Positions 16,956 through 27,172 of a DNA stretch of 64,000 bases are shown here, piece after piece. The DNA is taken from assembly GCF_918698115.1 (NCBI RefSeq), contig NZ_CAKKLV010000023.1, positions 1-64,000 on the forward strand, in the 5' to 3' direction. The notes under the pieces were generated by a model. The model worked only from the letters and a program-made list of their open reading frames with translations, made no database searches and was not told where the DNA came from. Within the stretch, counting starts at the first letter, position 1. The number at the start of each line of letters is the position of its first letter. The position numbers and the translations under genes were made by a program. Source of the DNA: Peribacillus sp. Bi96. GTDB taxonomy: Bacteria; Bacillota; Bacilli; Bacillales; DSM-1321.

Positions 16956-16988
16956 TTATTAGCTTAATCGGAATTAGGAGGAATATAT

Positions 16989-18377
16989 ATGATTGGTTAT
17001 GTGTTTTTAAATCTTGCCATAATGCTCATTCTTTTAGGCGTTTTATTTTACATGAATAAAAAACATGTCTCCTTTACAAAAAGGGTCTTTACTGGTCTTG
17101 GTTTAGGGATTGTATTTGGACTTCTTTTGCAGTATTTCTATGAACCACAATCAGAAGCGATCGTTAAATCGGTCGATTGGTTTAACATTGTTGGTTCTGG
17201 CTATGTCAAGTTCCTGCAAATGATTGTTATGCCGCTTGTCTTCATCTCGATCTTGTCCGCATTTACACGGTTGAAACTAACTAGCAATATCGGAAAGATC
17301 AGTGTCTTGATCATCGGTATCCTGCTTGGAACGACTGCGATTGCAGCGGCTGTTGGGATTACATCCGCAACTGTATTCAATTTGGAAGCCGTTCAAATCG
17401 AGCAAGGAGAAGCAGAGTTAAGCCGTGGGGATCAAATATCGGAAACATACGGTACGATTCAGGATAAAACGATGCCTCAGCAAATCCTTGAATTGATTCC
17501 TTCAAATCCATTCCAAGATTTAACGGGGGCACGTCCGACTTCGACCATATCCGTTGTGATTTTTGCAGCTTTTCTTGGAATTGCCTATTTAGGGGTCAAA
17601 AGGAAGCAGCCTGAACATGCAGAATTTTTTGCTAAGATAGTAGATACATTGCACAGCATCATCATGCGAGTAGTAACGTTGATTCTTCGTTTAACGCCAT
17701 ACGGAATCTTGGCGATCATGACGAAGACGGTAGCAACGAGTGATTTGGACGCCATCCTTAAATTGGGGAAATTCGTGGGAGCCTCTTATGTCGCCCTGAT
17801 AGTCATGTTCCTCATCCATTTGTTATTGCTGACGCTTGCAGGATTGAATCCAATGGTATATTTGAGAAAAGCTTTCCCAGTATTATCATTTGCCTTCACT
17901 TCAAGAACAAGTGCAGGTGCTCTGCCATTGAACATCCAAACACAGAAACAACTAGGGGTGTCCGAAGGTATTGCCAACTTTGCTGGATCTTTCGGTCTGT
18001 CAATCGGTCAAAACGGCTGTGCCGGCATCTATCCGGCCATGTTAGCGGTCATGATCGCACCAACAGTGGGAATCAATCCACTCACTCCATCCTTTATCGC
18101 GATGTTGATTGCCATCGTGGCCATTAGCTCTTTCGGGGTTGCCGGTGTAGGTGGAGGAGCAACATTTGCTGCCATTCTAGTATTATCTGCGATGAACTTG
18201 CCAATTGCCTTGGCTGGACTTTTGATTTCCGTCGAGCCATTGATCGATATGGGAAGAACGGCAGTGAATGTCAGCGGAAGCATGACTTCAGGTATCCTTA
18301 CAAGTAAAATAACGGGAGACCTGGATAAGCAACAATTCAGCGAAGAATCATCTTTGAAAATAGAAGCTGAAATGTAA
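16989..18377 (+). CDS. tcyP: L-cystine/sodium symporter (TcyP type)
   Basis: The 462-residue dicarboxylate/amino acid:cation symporter family protein has eight or more helices plus re-entrant loops. It closely resembles B. subtilis TcyP (463 residues). Features include FLQMIVMPLVFISI, the serine-rich loop SFAFTSRTSAGALPLN, and the GVAGVGGGATFAAILVLS segment. AGGAGG precedes the ATG at good spacing. No S-box or CymR palindrome is evident upstream, where a gene fragment ends. Confidence 0.9.
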   Translation: MIGYVFLNLAIMLILLGVLFYMNKKHVSFTKRVFTGLGLGIVFGLLLQYFYEPQSEAIVKSVDWFNIVGSGYVKFLQMIVMPLVFISILSAFTRLKLTSNIGKISVLIIGILLGTTAIAAAVGITSATVFNLEAVQIEQGEAELSRGDQISETYGTIQDKTMPQQILELIPSNPFQDLTGARPTSTISVVIFAAFLGIAYLGVKRKQPEHAEFFAKIVDTLHSIIMRVVTLILRLTPYGILAIMTKTVATSDLDAILKLGKFVGASYVALIVMFLIHLLLLTLAGLNPMVYLRKAFPVLSFAFTSRTSAGALPLNIQTQKQLGVSEGIANFAGSFGLSIGQNGCAGIYPAMLAVMIAPTVGINPLTPSFIAMLIAIVAISSFGVAGVGGGATFAAILVLSAMNLPIALAGLLISVEPLIDMGRTAVNVSGSMTSGILTSKITGDLDKQQFSEESSLKIEAEM

Positions 18378-18381
18378 AAGC

Positions 18382-18424
18382 AAAAGCATCAAACTTTCTG
18401 TTATGGGAAGTTTGATGCTTTTTT
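18382..18424 (+). terminator. Terminator of tcyP
   Basis: AAAAGCATCAAACTT/AAGTTTGATGCTTTT, a perfect 15-bp stem with an 11-base loop and T-run, begins 4 bases after the stop. Confidence 0.9.
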
Positions 18425-18675
18425 TGTATAGGCTCTTGAACCCTTCAACTGCTTTTGGTTTCCTGATCGTATATCCACAATAAATAAGTATCCCCACCAT
18501 CGTTATCAAACTGCTCAGTATCAAATTAACGTTCCCTTGATAATGGGTCTGTTTCAATAAAACTTCAGGGGCAAAAAGGAGTATCGGAATGATGATGGAA
18601 ACCCAGGATTTGCTCCATAAGGATCTTTTACGTTTATCTTGTCTACTTAATCAAATTAGCTTTGACCTTCACACA

Positions 18676-18729
18676 AAAAGCCACTGTAAAATATCAGCCC
18701 ATAGGAGCAAATATATTACTGTGGCTTTT
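18676..18729 (-). terminator. Hairpin downstream of the PAP2 gene
   Basis: AAAAGCCACTGTAA and TTACTGTGGCTTTT form a 14-bp perfect stem with a 26-base loop, 20 bases after the PAP2 stop on the minus strand. Confidence 0.65.
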
Positions 18730-18749
18730 CTTTCATTTATGGACTGTAA

Positions 18750-19406
18750 TCACTTTTTAATTTGCCTCGCTGGATAATGATTGGCCTGATAGGCCGATAG
18801 CGCTTGGAACATATACTGTATCGAAGCAAATACCCCACAAGCAAGAAGTATTCCTGCAAGTACATCCAATACGGCATGCTGTTTCGTAAATAGGGTGGAA
18901 AGGATAATCAGCGTTCCAAATGTGGTGACACTGGCATATTCCCATTTATGCTGTTCTTTCCGTTTATGGGCAACGATCATCAGGATGAATGTAGTCAGTA
19001 CATGTATACTCGGAAGACAGTTGACAGGCTGATCATGACTATAAACGAATCTCATTAAATGGGCAAAGATATCATTCCCCACCACATCTGGACGCGGGAC
19101 TGTCGTTTGCCAAAGGCAATACACAAGAAAACAGAGAAGTTTCCCTGATACCAGACTTCCCATAGCAACAAAATAGTGCCTACGATCAACGAAGCAGTAG
19201 TAAATCATCAATCCATATATATATGGATACCATAGTAAATAAGGAACGACAAATTCTTTAATAAAGGGAATCTCTCTATCTATTATTGTCGTAACATTGA
19301 TAGCGTGACCTGAAGATTGATTGATGATCGAGTAAATGGAACTAGTAAGAACCAAAAGGAATAAATAATATAACGGGTGAAAAGAAAAAATCGAGTTGTT
19401 TTTCAT
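18750..19406 (-). CDS. PAP2-superfamily membrane phosphatase-like protein
   Basis: The 218-residue protein has about six membrane helices. It shows the reduced three-part PAP2 signature seen in inositol-phosphorylceramide synthase-like members: VPRPD, CLPSIHV and TKQHAVLDVLAG, giving the catalytic His pair and Asp. Such enzymes act on lipid phosphates or undecaprenyl pyrophosphate; the substrate is not known. I prefer ATG 19406, six bases after GGAG, over the ATG four codons upstream. It is a single gene. Confidence 0.82.
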   Translation of the reverse strand: MKNNSIFSFHPLYYLFLLVLTSSIYSIINQSSGHAINVTTIIDREIPFIKEFVVPYLLWYPYIYGLMIYYCFVDRRHYFVAMGSLVSGKLLCFLVYCLWQTTVPRPDVVGNDIFAHLMRFVYSHDQPVNCLPSIHVLTTFILMIVAHKRKEQHKWEYASVTTFGTLIILSTLFTKQHAVLDVLAGILLACGVFASIQYMFQALSAYQANHYPARQIKK

Positions 19407-19623
19407 AGTTTGCTCCATCTTTCAATATATTGGTTATTTTCCAAAGATTATTATACAACATTTTTCATCGGATGAACTCTTTTTATGATTATATAATGAT
19501 TCCCAGGAACTATTAAAATGGATATCACTTACTCTTTCCAACAGCAGAACAAAAGGATCAAATTTCCCATTCTTTTGTATGACAAAAGGATCTGATTTTC
19601 CATTCAAATAATGACAAAAGGAA

Positions 19624-19648
19624 AGCCATGGTATACAATACCACGGCT
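19624..19648 (-). terminator. Terminator of the T-box permease
   Basis: AGCCGTGGTAT-TGT-ATACCATGGCT then T-rich on the minus strand, about 48 bases after the permease stop. Confidence 0.75.
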
Positions 19649-19695
19649 AGAAACTGAAACTCTATACAAGAGAGGAAGAGGTGTTTTTTCTTCTG

Positions 19696-21045
19696 CTAGA
19701 TTTTGTTAAGACGTCTTTTCCATACATACGTTAAGGTAATAAAGATGTAAATGCTAAGTGTAATGATCGTAACGATTATGGAAGTCGTGAAAATGATTCC
19801 AATCAGGATCGTTATTAACGCGATAATTGCAGCCCAGGTCGTATAAGGGAACCATTTGACCGAATAGGCACTAGTTTTTCCGGACTCTTGTTTACGTGAC
19901 TTCAAATGAGCGACGGCAATAATCAACCAGATGAATAATACGGTATATCCCAGCGATCCCATTAGGAAATCGAAGGTCTTGCTTCCAGCAAATAATGAAA
20001 TCAGTACACCACCATATAAAGCGGAAGTACACATGAAGATTGCGTAAACAGGAACTTTCTTCTTGGATAAACGTGAAAATATTTTAGGAACACGACCGTC
20101 CACGGCTTGTGTATAAAGAACACGGGATGAACCATATAATCCAGAGTTCATTGATGAGATGATCGCAAGTAAAACAACGGCGTTCATAATATGGTCGGCA
20201 CCTGGAATCCCTATCATTTGAAAGACCATTACAAACGGGCTTTCCGGCACCCCGTTCACTTCGTTCCAAGGAATTAAGCTAACGATGATGAAAAATGGGA
20301 TGATATAGAAGGAAATGATCCGTACCAATGTGCTGCGAACAGCTTTTGGAACCACTTTTTCGGGATTTTTCGTTTCAGCTAATGTGACCCCGATAATTTC
20401 CGTACCACCATATGAATAGATTACCACCAACATCGCAGTGATTAATCCTGTGGGTCCGTTCGGAAAGAAACCACCGTGGTCAGTCAAGTTAGAAAAACCG
20501 ACGGCTGTATGATCACCATACGTTACGAGCAGTAACAATAATCCAGCTATGATGAACACGATAATGACGGTTATTTTAACTAATGCAAGCCAGTACTCCG
20601 TTTCGGCAAAAACTTTTACCGACAGCAAGTTAATCGCTGTAACTAACACGGAAACAGCTAATGCCAGTATCCAAATTGGATATCCAGGCAGCCAATATTG
20701 AAGGAAAATAGCTGCAACGACTGATTCGGCCGCTATGTTCAATACCCACATTTTCCAATAAATCCAATCAAGGAAATAAGCTGGATACTTTCCTAAAATA
20801 GATTGAACCAAATCCCTGAATGTTCTTGCGCCGCTATTGCGGACCGCCATTTCAGCTAAGCCTTGCATGATGAATAATAGGATGATGCCTCCTATCAAGT
20901 ACGCAATAATAACGGATGGGCCTGCCATATCAATGGCGGAACTGCTTCCTTTAAATAAACCTGCCCCGATGGCACCACCTAATGCCATCATCGTAATATG
21001 CCTTGAAGTCATTGTCCTCTGTAAATTTCGTTTGTCCGTTTCCAT
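19696..21045 (-). CDS. yvbW: Amino acid permease (APC family), probably for leucine or branched-chain amino acids
   Basis: The 449-residue protein has 12 membrane helices and the APC start signature TSRHITMMALGGAIGAGLFKGSS. The conserved TEIIGVTLAETKNPEKVVPKA loop is typical of the amino acid transporter group. ATG 21045 follows GGGAGGT. A complete T-box leader precedes the gene, and its specifier reads CUU (Leu), the arrangement known for B. subtilis yvbW. I use that name on this basis; YbxG-like permeases are the alternative. Expression should rise when uncharged tRNA-Leu accumulates. Confidence 0.8.
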   Translation of the reverse strand: METDKRNLQRTMTSRHITMMALGGAIGAGLFKGSSSAIDMAGPSVIIAYLIGGIILLFIMQGLAEMAVRNSGARTFRDLVQSILGKYPAYFLDWIYWKMWVLNIAAESVVAAIFLQYWLPGYPIWILALAVSVLVTAINLLSVKVFAETEYWLALVKITVIIVFIIAGLLLLLVTYGDHTAVGFSNLTDHGGFFPNGPTGLITAMLVVIYSYGGTEIIGVTLAETKNPEKVVPKAVRSTLVRIISFYIIPFFIIVSLIPWNEVNGVPESPFVMVFQMIGIPGADHIMNAVVLLAIISSMNSGLYGSSRVLYTQAVDGRVPKIFSRLSKKKVPVYAIFMCTSALYGGVLISLFAGSKTFDFLMGSLGYTVLFIWLIIAVAHLKSRKQESGKTSAYSVKWFPYTTWAAIIALITILIGIIFTTSIIVTIITLSIYIFITLTYVWKRRLNKI

Positions 21046-21067
21046 ATCCTTACCTCCCAAAATTCAA

Positions 21068-21340
21068 AAAAGGCATATCGTCTCTTCCTTCATAATCAAA
21101 TGAAGAAAGAGACGATATGCCTTATGCTTACCGCGGTACCACTCTTATTGGCTCTTTAAAGAACCCTGCTTTAAACCTTGTAACGAAGGTTAATCGTTAA
21201 ATACAAAGAGAATAGATCAAATCTAATCTTTTGCTTTACCACTCCCAGGCAAGTTCAAAGTATCATTGGACTGCGTTGCACCACCCCGCAGCTCTCTTTA
21301 CCGAATAATAGCTTTTACTACTCCTGATCATTGCGTTTCA
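21068..21340 (-). promoter_or_regulatory. T-box riboswitch, specifier CUU (leucine)
   Basis: On the minus strand the leader has a stem I region (AGGAGTAG, then AGAGAGCTGCGGGGTGG), the specifier side GAA-CUU-G at 21256-21250 closed by a CAGG/CCTG pair (21326-21323 with 21249-21246), the T-box core AAGAGTGGTACCGCGG (21145-21130), and a terminator stem starting GGCATATCGTCTCTT that ends just before the SD. The UGGU bulge would pair with ACCA of tRNA-Leu. Confidence 0.9.
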
Positions 21341-21345
21341 AAAAT

Positions 21346-21832
21346 TATTTCTGAATATTTTTAATAATATCAATTACTATACGGACTCGAAGTAATTTTG
21401 TCAATAATTTTTTCAGAATAATATTTACTAGAAACAACTCTTAGGGAATTGCCATACAAAATCAACAAAATTACTATTCGAAATTAAAGAAGATACATGT
21501 CTAATGGGCAACTGCTTTTTCACTAATACAGTTTAAAAAATGATTGGTCATGAACTTAAAGAGTTATTATGAAATCTTCTAAATGATTATAAAGTTGTCC
21601 TTCTCTTATATAATATCTTCCCTATTATGGCAATCATACGCAAAAAAGACTAACGAATGATATAAGATCTATTTTGCTTTTTTGTAAACAATAAACAATC
21701 TTTAATATTTATTATCTATCAATCATTAAGAAATTCCTGCTGGAAAAACCCAACAATTAACACAGCCCCTGTTTGTTTAATCAAATCAATAAATTAATAA
21801 AAGAGTTCATACTATTTTCCTATCCACAACTT
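21346..21832. other. AT-rich intergenic region, no gene
   Basis: About 490 AT-rich bases upstream of the T-box leader and downstream of a small membrane gene. It holds the permease promoter. I see no ORF with an SD, no RNA motif and no long repeat. Confidence 0.5.
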
Positions 21833-22066
21833 TTAAAACGCCATCCCTAACCATGATGCAGCCACCATCAAAACCCCAACGACAATTACCACAACTGGCC
21901 CTACAACAATTAATCCAAATAGCAAAGAGGCTACCGCGTCCATGAAGGTTCGAACGGGACCTACTTTTTCCTTTTTATTCGCTTGCTCCGTTAATAAGTC
22001 TTCAATATGACCGACTTTTTGTTTCAATTCCTGCAACTCTTGAATCACTTTTGTGTCTTGACCCAT
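21833..22066 (-). CDS. Small coiled-coil membrane protein
   Basis: The 77-residue protein starts at ATG 22066 (in-frame GTG four codons upstream is closer to the AGGGAG site). The first half is a predicted coiled coil (VIQELQELKQKVGHIEDLLT), followed by a basic linker and one long or two short C-terminal membrane helices (LLFGLIVVGPVVVIVVGVLMV). Similar short proteins occur in other Bacillus genomes with no known function. It is a single gene divergent from the MFS transporter. Confidence 0.65.
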   Translation of the reverse strand: MGQDTKVIQELQELKQKVGHIEDLLTEQANKKEKVGPVRTFMDAVASLLFGLIVVGPVVVIVVGVLMVAASWLGMAF

Positions 22067-22287
22067 ATTTTTATACACTCCCTAAACTTAACAATAAATG
22101 TTAATTCTATCACTTACATCCATTTTCAAAAAGTGCAATATACTCTATTCCATCCTTGAAACCCACTCTATTTGTCTATTTTCAGCCATTAAATGTAAAA
22201 CTATTTTTTCAAAATCTGTCATCAATGTTACAATTACAAGGTTGAAATTAAACCAATCTATAGAACACGTGAGGTATCATACTTTTT

Positions 22288-23451
22288 ATGAAAGCATTAC
22301 GATTACTAAAAAGTTTTAACTTTTTATATTTTGGACTGCTTGCCATTTTCATTCCGTTTCTCCCAGTCTATCTCGCTGATCAAGGTTTGCGTCCAGCCCA
22401 AATCGGATTCATCATCGGTACAGGAGGTTTTGTCACCCTCATCACCCAGCCTTTATGGGGAATGATAAGCGACAAAACGAGAACTATACGAAAAGTCCTG
22501 TTGTTACTCATCTTTTTCTCGAGCGTAATCGGGTATTTTCTTTATGACTCAAGCAGTTATCTTCAGCTCATCCTGTTTGCCATGCTTCTATATTTCTTTC
22601 TGATGCCGATAGATCCCCTGACGGAAAGCCTCAACTTTACGATGGCAGAGAAATCCGGGATCAGTTACGGTTCCGTCCGGACATACGGTGCATTAGGTTA
22701 TGCGGTCATATCTCTGATCACCGGCTATGTGATGTCATACTTCGGAGCGAACAGCCTTGCCTTCCTTTTTGCCGGCATTGGTTTGATCAGTTTCATTGTC
22801 AGCTGGATGATGCCTGATGCACCCGTTTCAGGGAAACCTGTCACCTTAAGCACCCTTAAGCATTTTTTCAGCAATAAAGAGACACTTCTCTTCCTGTTAT
22901 TGGTCTTTATCTGTGCTGTTCCAGCGCGGATGAACGATACTTTCCTCGGCGTGTATATCCGGGAACTTGGAGGAAGTGCCAAGCTTGTAGGCTTGACCTG
23001 GTTCTTAGCGGCGGGAAGTGAAATCGTCGTATTCGCCCTAAGCTTCTGGTGGCTGCGCAAAGGTAAGGAAATCATCATCATTTCGTTTGCAGCAGCGTTT
23101 TTCTTTATCCGCTATTTCGTCTCTGCCTGGATTACCGATCCACAACTATTAGCTTATTTGCAGGTCATGCAGCTATTGACTTTCCCGATTTTCTACTCGG
23201 CTGCCATCCAATATCTATACCGGATCGTTCCGGTGGAGTGGCGTGCCACAGGCCAGACCGTACTGGCGCTGCTATTCTTCGGGGTTTCGGGAATCATTGC
23301 TTCTTATATTGGCGGCGCCATATATGGGGCTTTCGGGGGCAAGACCCTTTACCTTTTCATCTCCTCCATATCCTTTATAGGAATGGTATTCGCTTTGGTA
23401 CTTTATCGTATATATGGCACGAGGCTCGATACTGCCGAGGAAGCGGTATAA
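22288..23451 (+). CDS. MFS transporter (YwbF/LacY-like branch)
   Basis: The 387-residue protein has 12 membrane helices. The loop between helices 2 and 3 is PLWGMISDKTRTIRK, the canonical MFS motif GxxxDkxxrr. The GSVRTYGALGYAVISLITGY segment is typical of the MFS_1_like group related to LacY and nucleoside symporters (B. subtilis YwbF). The substrate is unknown. The SD is weak (GAGG 13 bases before ATG). It ends at a perfect palindromic terminator. Confidence 0.82.
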   Translation: MKALRLLKSFNFLYFGLLAIFIPFLPVYLADQGLRPAQIGFIIGTGGFVTLITQPLWGMISDKTRTIRKVLLLLIFFSSVIGYFLYDSSSYLQLILFAMLLYFFLMPIDPLTESLNFTMAEKSGISYGSVRTYGALGYAVISLITGYVMSYFGANSLAFLFAGIGLISFIVSWMMPDAPVSGKPVTLSTLKHFFSNKETLLFLLLVFICAVPARMNDTFLGVYIRELGGSAKLVGLTWFLAAGSEIVVFALSFWWLRKGKEIIIISFAAAFFFIRYFVSAWITDPQLLAYLQVMQLLTFPIFYSAAIQYLYRIVPVEWRATGQTVLALLFFGVSGIIASYIGGAIYGAFGGKTLYLFISSISFIGMVFALVLYRIYGTRLDTAEEAV

Positions 23452-23466
23452 TCCAAAAAATGCATG

Positions 23467-23502
23467 AAAAAGAGCATGTTTTGATCAAAACATGCTCTTT
23501 TT
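23467..23502. terminator. Perfect 36-bp palindromic bidirectional terminator
   Basis: AAAAAGAGCATGTTTTGA and its exact complement make a 36-base palindrome between the convergent MFS and small membrane genes. Confidence 0.85.
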
Positions 23503-23510
23503 GCATTCCG

Positions 23511-23813
23511 TTAGCGAAATAAAGGGGCAACCGTTAACATTAGTACCGAGAAGCAAAGCAGGATTGTCGTTGTCCTGTTTGAGAGTTTTACTTGTCCGTC
23601 ATTTTTATAGAACCCTGAAAATTGAAGGCGGTTTTTATAGAGTACATAAAGTAATGGAAAAATTGCCATACCAACACCCCATCCGCCTGCGGTGTTCTCT
23701 ACGGTTATACCAAAAATCGCATAGATTGAATGAATGATGAACCCCATTATCATTCCAATAACAAAAATAATAGTGATGATCCGAAATAATTCTAAGATAA
23801 CTCTTAACATCAT
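23511..23813 (-). CDS. Small membrane protein, unknown
   Basis: The 100-residue product starts at ATG 23813 (AGGTGA just upstream); the longer frame from 23870 lacks an SD and crosses the lia operon terminator. There are three hydrophobic helices (LFRIITIIFVIGMIMGFII, WGVGMAIFPLLYVLY, TTILLCFSVLMLTVAPLF). No motif or family is recognised. It is downstream of liaR but separated from it by a terminator, so it is probably expressed independently. Confidence 0.6.
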   Translation of the reverse strand: MMLRVILELFRIITIIFVIGMIMGFIIHSIYAIFGITVENTAGGWGVGMAIFPLLYVLYKNRLQFSGFYKNDGQVKLSNRTTTILLCFSVLMLTVAPLFR

Positions 23814-23848
23814 TTCACCTGCCTTCTGCCTGCTTTCCCTTATCCGTA

Positions 23849-23873
23849 AAAAAAGGCTGCCGCGAAGCAACCT
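23849..23873 (-). terminator. Terminator of the lia operon
   Basis: AGGTTGC-TTCGCG-GCAGCCT then a T-run on the minus strand, about 70 bases past liaR. It belongs to the same hairpin type as those at 13201, 49083 and 49461. Confidence 0.8.
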
Positions 23874-23945
23874 TGAAAGAACTTTACAGGATGGTGTAAT
23901 TCCCTAAATATAACAAACATTCAACTATTAGTAAATAGACGCTTT

Positions 23946-24579
<634 letters not shown>

Positions 24580-24590
<11 letters not shown>

Positions 24591-25626
24591 GATCACCTCC
24601 AGCATTTAATAATGGGATTTTCACTTCAAGTTTCGTTCCTTTATTCGGAACGCTTACAAGTTGCATCGTTCCGCCTAATTCAACAGCCCGTTCATGCATG
24701 TTTTGCAGACCATATGAGCCCGTTTTTGACTCCTCGACGTTAAAACCAACGCCGTCATCCGTTATCCGTAAAATGATCAGCCCATCACGAACGATCAATA
24801 GAACTTCAAGCGAGTTCGCTTTTGCATGTCTTAGTGTATTGGAAATCGATTCTTGTAAAATCCGAAACAAATGGTCCTCAATCCCCTTATCCAGAGTGAC
24901 AGGCTCCATCTTCCAATTTATATCCATCGTCACTTTTTGGGCCAATTCCAAAAGGAGCTCCTTCATTCCTTCATGTAAAGATTTTCCCTTTAATGCAACA
25001 GGTCTCAAGTGAAGCAATAACGCCCTCATCTCAAGTTGGGATTGATGGATCATTTCTTCCACTACCTTGAATTGTTTCATTTCCGTTTTTTCCATATCGG
25101 ATTGTGATTCGGTGATGGCCGACATGAACATCGAAGCGGCAAACAATTGCTGGCTCACCGAATCATGCAGTTCCCGCGCCAAGCGGTTTCGTTCCTGTGA
25201 AACGATTTCCTGGATCTGTTTCTCCTGATCAATGGCCTTTTCATTCGCCATTTTTTGCGATAATTTTGTCTGCTCATTGATTTGCTTATGGATCAGTTGC
25301 ATCCGTTCCACCATTTTAGCCATCTCTTGGACTGGATACGTCTCCTGTTGCGAAGGTAAGCGGCCCTGTTCAAGTAAATACAGCCCTTCATTCACCCTTT
25401 CCAGCTGCCGCTTCCAAAACATCCCCGAAACGACTCCATAAATCAGCCCTACCGTCATGACCAGGCTTGGCAGGAATATGACGAAGGGTAATCCCATGAC
25501 CACTTTCTCCCACAATAAGCTCCAGTCGGATAAAGGAAAAATGAAGAAAACCGCCGCCGGCAAGGCAAGAGAGAGAACGAAAGCAACACCAAGGGCAGTC
25601 AATATCTGACGTGTCAGTATACTCAT
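24580..25626 (-). CDS. liaS: LiaS sensor histidine kinase
   Basis: The 348-residue membrane kinase has two N-terminal membrane helices separated by a very short loop (an intramembrane-sensing kinase), a HAMP-like segment, the HisKA_3 box [17 protein letters not shown] with the phospho-His, and the HATPase motifs ([26 protein letters not shown]). Length matches B. subtilis LiaS (360). It overlaps liaF by four bases. LiaS acts with LiaR and is held off by LiaF. Confidence 0.93.
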
Positions 25627-26369
25627 ATCCGCTTCACCTCTAAATCCCCAACTAAGATGGAAGTGATGATATGAACCTTGTGATCCGTTTCATTGAACCC
25701 TTCTGTTTGGTAGGAATAAATTTGATTAAAGACCCTGGATTCAGGCTTATTTTCGAAAATTCGCGCTCTGCCTGCCACGACAGAATGATGGACTCTGATT
25801 TCGATGCCGTACGGTACAAGCACAGTGATATTGCCAATGATATTCCTGATGGAAATGACAGCGTCGCCTTTCGGTAAAATCGTTTTGCTTAGATCGATAA
25901 CCGTATCACCGACCCCGCCCTGAACATTCACGGAATTCCATTCATATACATGCTCGGCCGTTTGTTGATGACCAAACAACTTATTTTTAAAAAGGTAATC
26001 GGTTTTCAATAATCGCTCTTTATTGATCCGTTCTTCGTCCATCTCTTCATTGGTCATAATGGGGTTGATCCAATCAGGATTCTTTTTCGACTGATAATAT
26101 AAAAATAATAAATAAACGAGAACGGCCACAAGGAAAAATCTAAAGACGAACATATTTAAGACCGTGATGATAAGGGAAATCGCCCCTATAAAAAATAGGA
26201 CTTTCCCGATTGACCGTTTTGTGAATTTCCTGCCTAAATAGATACATCCTATTGAAAAAGCGAGGGAAAAAAGGAGACCTCCACCCGTAAATGAAATCTC
26301 TAAAAAAAGCAGGACGACTCCGATGAGAAGTATCCATCCCATATAGTCCGTCTTCATCTTGTTCAACAT
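25623..26369 (-). CDS. liaF: LiaF, inhibitor of LiaRS signalling
   Basis: The 248-residue membrane protein has several N-terminal helices (about residues 8-95) and a soluble C-terminal domain of the LiaF family (VNVQGGVGDTVIDLSKTILP, ISIRNIIGNITVLVPYGIEI). LiaF keeps LiaS inactive without stress. I start it at ATG 26369, after GGGGAGG; 15 upstream codons have no SD. B. subtilis has liaG between liaH and liaF; that gene is absent here and is replaced by a hairpin-bearing spacer. Confidence 0.9.
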   Translation of the reverse strand: MLNKMKTDYMGWILLIGVVLLFLEISFTGGGLLFSLAFSIGCIYLGRKFTKRSIGKVLFFIGAISLIITVLNMFVFRFFLVAVLVYLLFLYYQSKKNPDWINPIMTNEEMDEERINKERLLKTDYLFKNKLFGHQQTAEHVYEWNSVNVQGGVGDTVIDLSKTILPKGDAVISIRNIIGNITVLVPYGIEIRVHHSVVAGRARIFENKPESRVFNQIYSYQTEGFNETDHKVHIITSILVGDLEVKRI

Positions 26370-26400
26370 CGGTTCGCCTCCCCTGTATATGATCATGATA

Positions 26401-26436
26401 TTCTTAAAAGGCACAGGAACCCGTGCCTTTTAAGAA
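26401..26436 (-). terminator. Intra-operon hairpin between liaH and liaF
   Basis: TTCTTAAAAGGCAC/GTGCCTTTTAAGAA is a perfect 14-bp stem with an 8-base loop about 80 bases past liaH and 32 before liaF. The T-run after it is poor, which fits a leaky terminator that lets liaIH be made in excess over liaFSR, as in B. subtilis. Confidence 0.75.
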
Positions 26437-26517
26437 TACCATGAAATTATCACGTTCTGACAGACTGTTTTCCCCCACCCTTCATTCCAATAGGTCAGGG
26501 GATAACAGCAATGCTGT

Positions 26518-27153
26518 TTACGCTTCTTTCTGTTCCAATTCTTTTTCAAGCTGGACGATCCTAGCATCGATCGTATGCCTATTATAATCTGTATGGACTT
26601 GGTGCTCGATGCGATCGATATAATGCTCCATATCTTCAAACATCGCCACCGGCTTGGCTTCAGAGCGGCCGCTATCCAAAACGCGATTGATCCTATAGTT
26701 TGCCCGGGCAATATTTTCCCTGCCCATCAATTCCATTCGCTTTAGATGCATATCCTTAAGCTTATGCTTCATTTCTTCATATTTCCGCTCCAGTTCAGCC
26801 AACTGAACCTCTGCACTTTTATGCGCCTCCTTCAAACTTGACGCACGATCTTCATAGTGCAAGCTCTCTTTTAAGGCAAATTCCATTAAATCGGTTTCTC
26901 CAGACTGCTTAGCAATCTCGGCCTGATGTTTACGTTTTTCAGCTAGATTTTGCGCTTGACTAATTTCACGCGTAAACTCTTCTTTCAAAAGATATTGACG
27001 CTCAAGCAGCTTGCCGACCTTTTCTGTCTCCTGCTCACATTGACGCAAATATTGATTTAGCATGCCAATGGGATTTTTTTGCTCCTTTTTATCAAGCAAA
27101 TCGTGAAAATCCGCTGAAATCGTTTGTTTCATTCTGTTAAATAAATTACCCAT
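26518..27153 (-). CDS. liaH: LiaH, PspA/IM30-family phage-shock protein
   Basis: The 211-residue protein is almost entirely coiled coil and begins with the PspA-like helix MGNLFNRMKQTISADFHDLL. Conserved stretches include NPIGMLNQYLRQCEQE. It forms large oligomers that protect the membrane under cell-envelope stress and is recruited by LiaI. It lies 19 bases downstream of liaI on the same transcript. B. subtilis LiaH is slightly longer (225). Confidence 0.92.
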   Translation of the reverse strand: MGNLFNRMKQTISADFHDLLDKKEQKNPIGMLNQYLRQCEQETEKVGKLLERQYLLKEEFTREISQAQNLAEKRKHQAEIAKQSGETDLMEFALKESLHYEDRASSLKEAHKSAEVQLAELERKYEEMKHKLKDMHLKRMELMGRENIARANYRINRVLDSGRSEAKPVAMFEDMEHYIDRIEHQVHTDYNRHTIDARIVQLEKELEQKEA

Positions 27154-27172
27154 TCCAATTCCATCCCTTCTA

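Noticed and set aside
18348-18557. 69-codon minus-strand ORF with two hydrophobic segments
   Set aside because: It overlaps the end of tcyP and its terminator. The frame is open further upstream with membrane-like sequence but has no start or SD, so at most it is a remnant.
19551-19620. Imperfect repeats of ACAAAAGGA near the PAP2 and permease genes
   Set aside because: Three short copies with about 30-base spacing, too degenerate and short to interpret.
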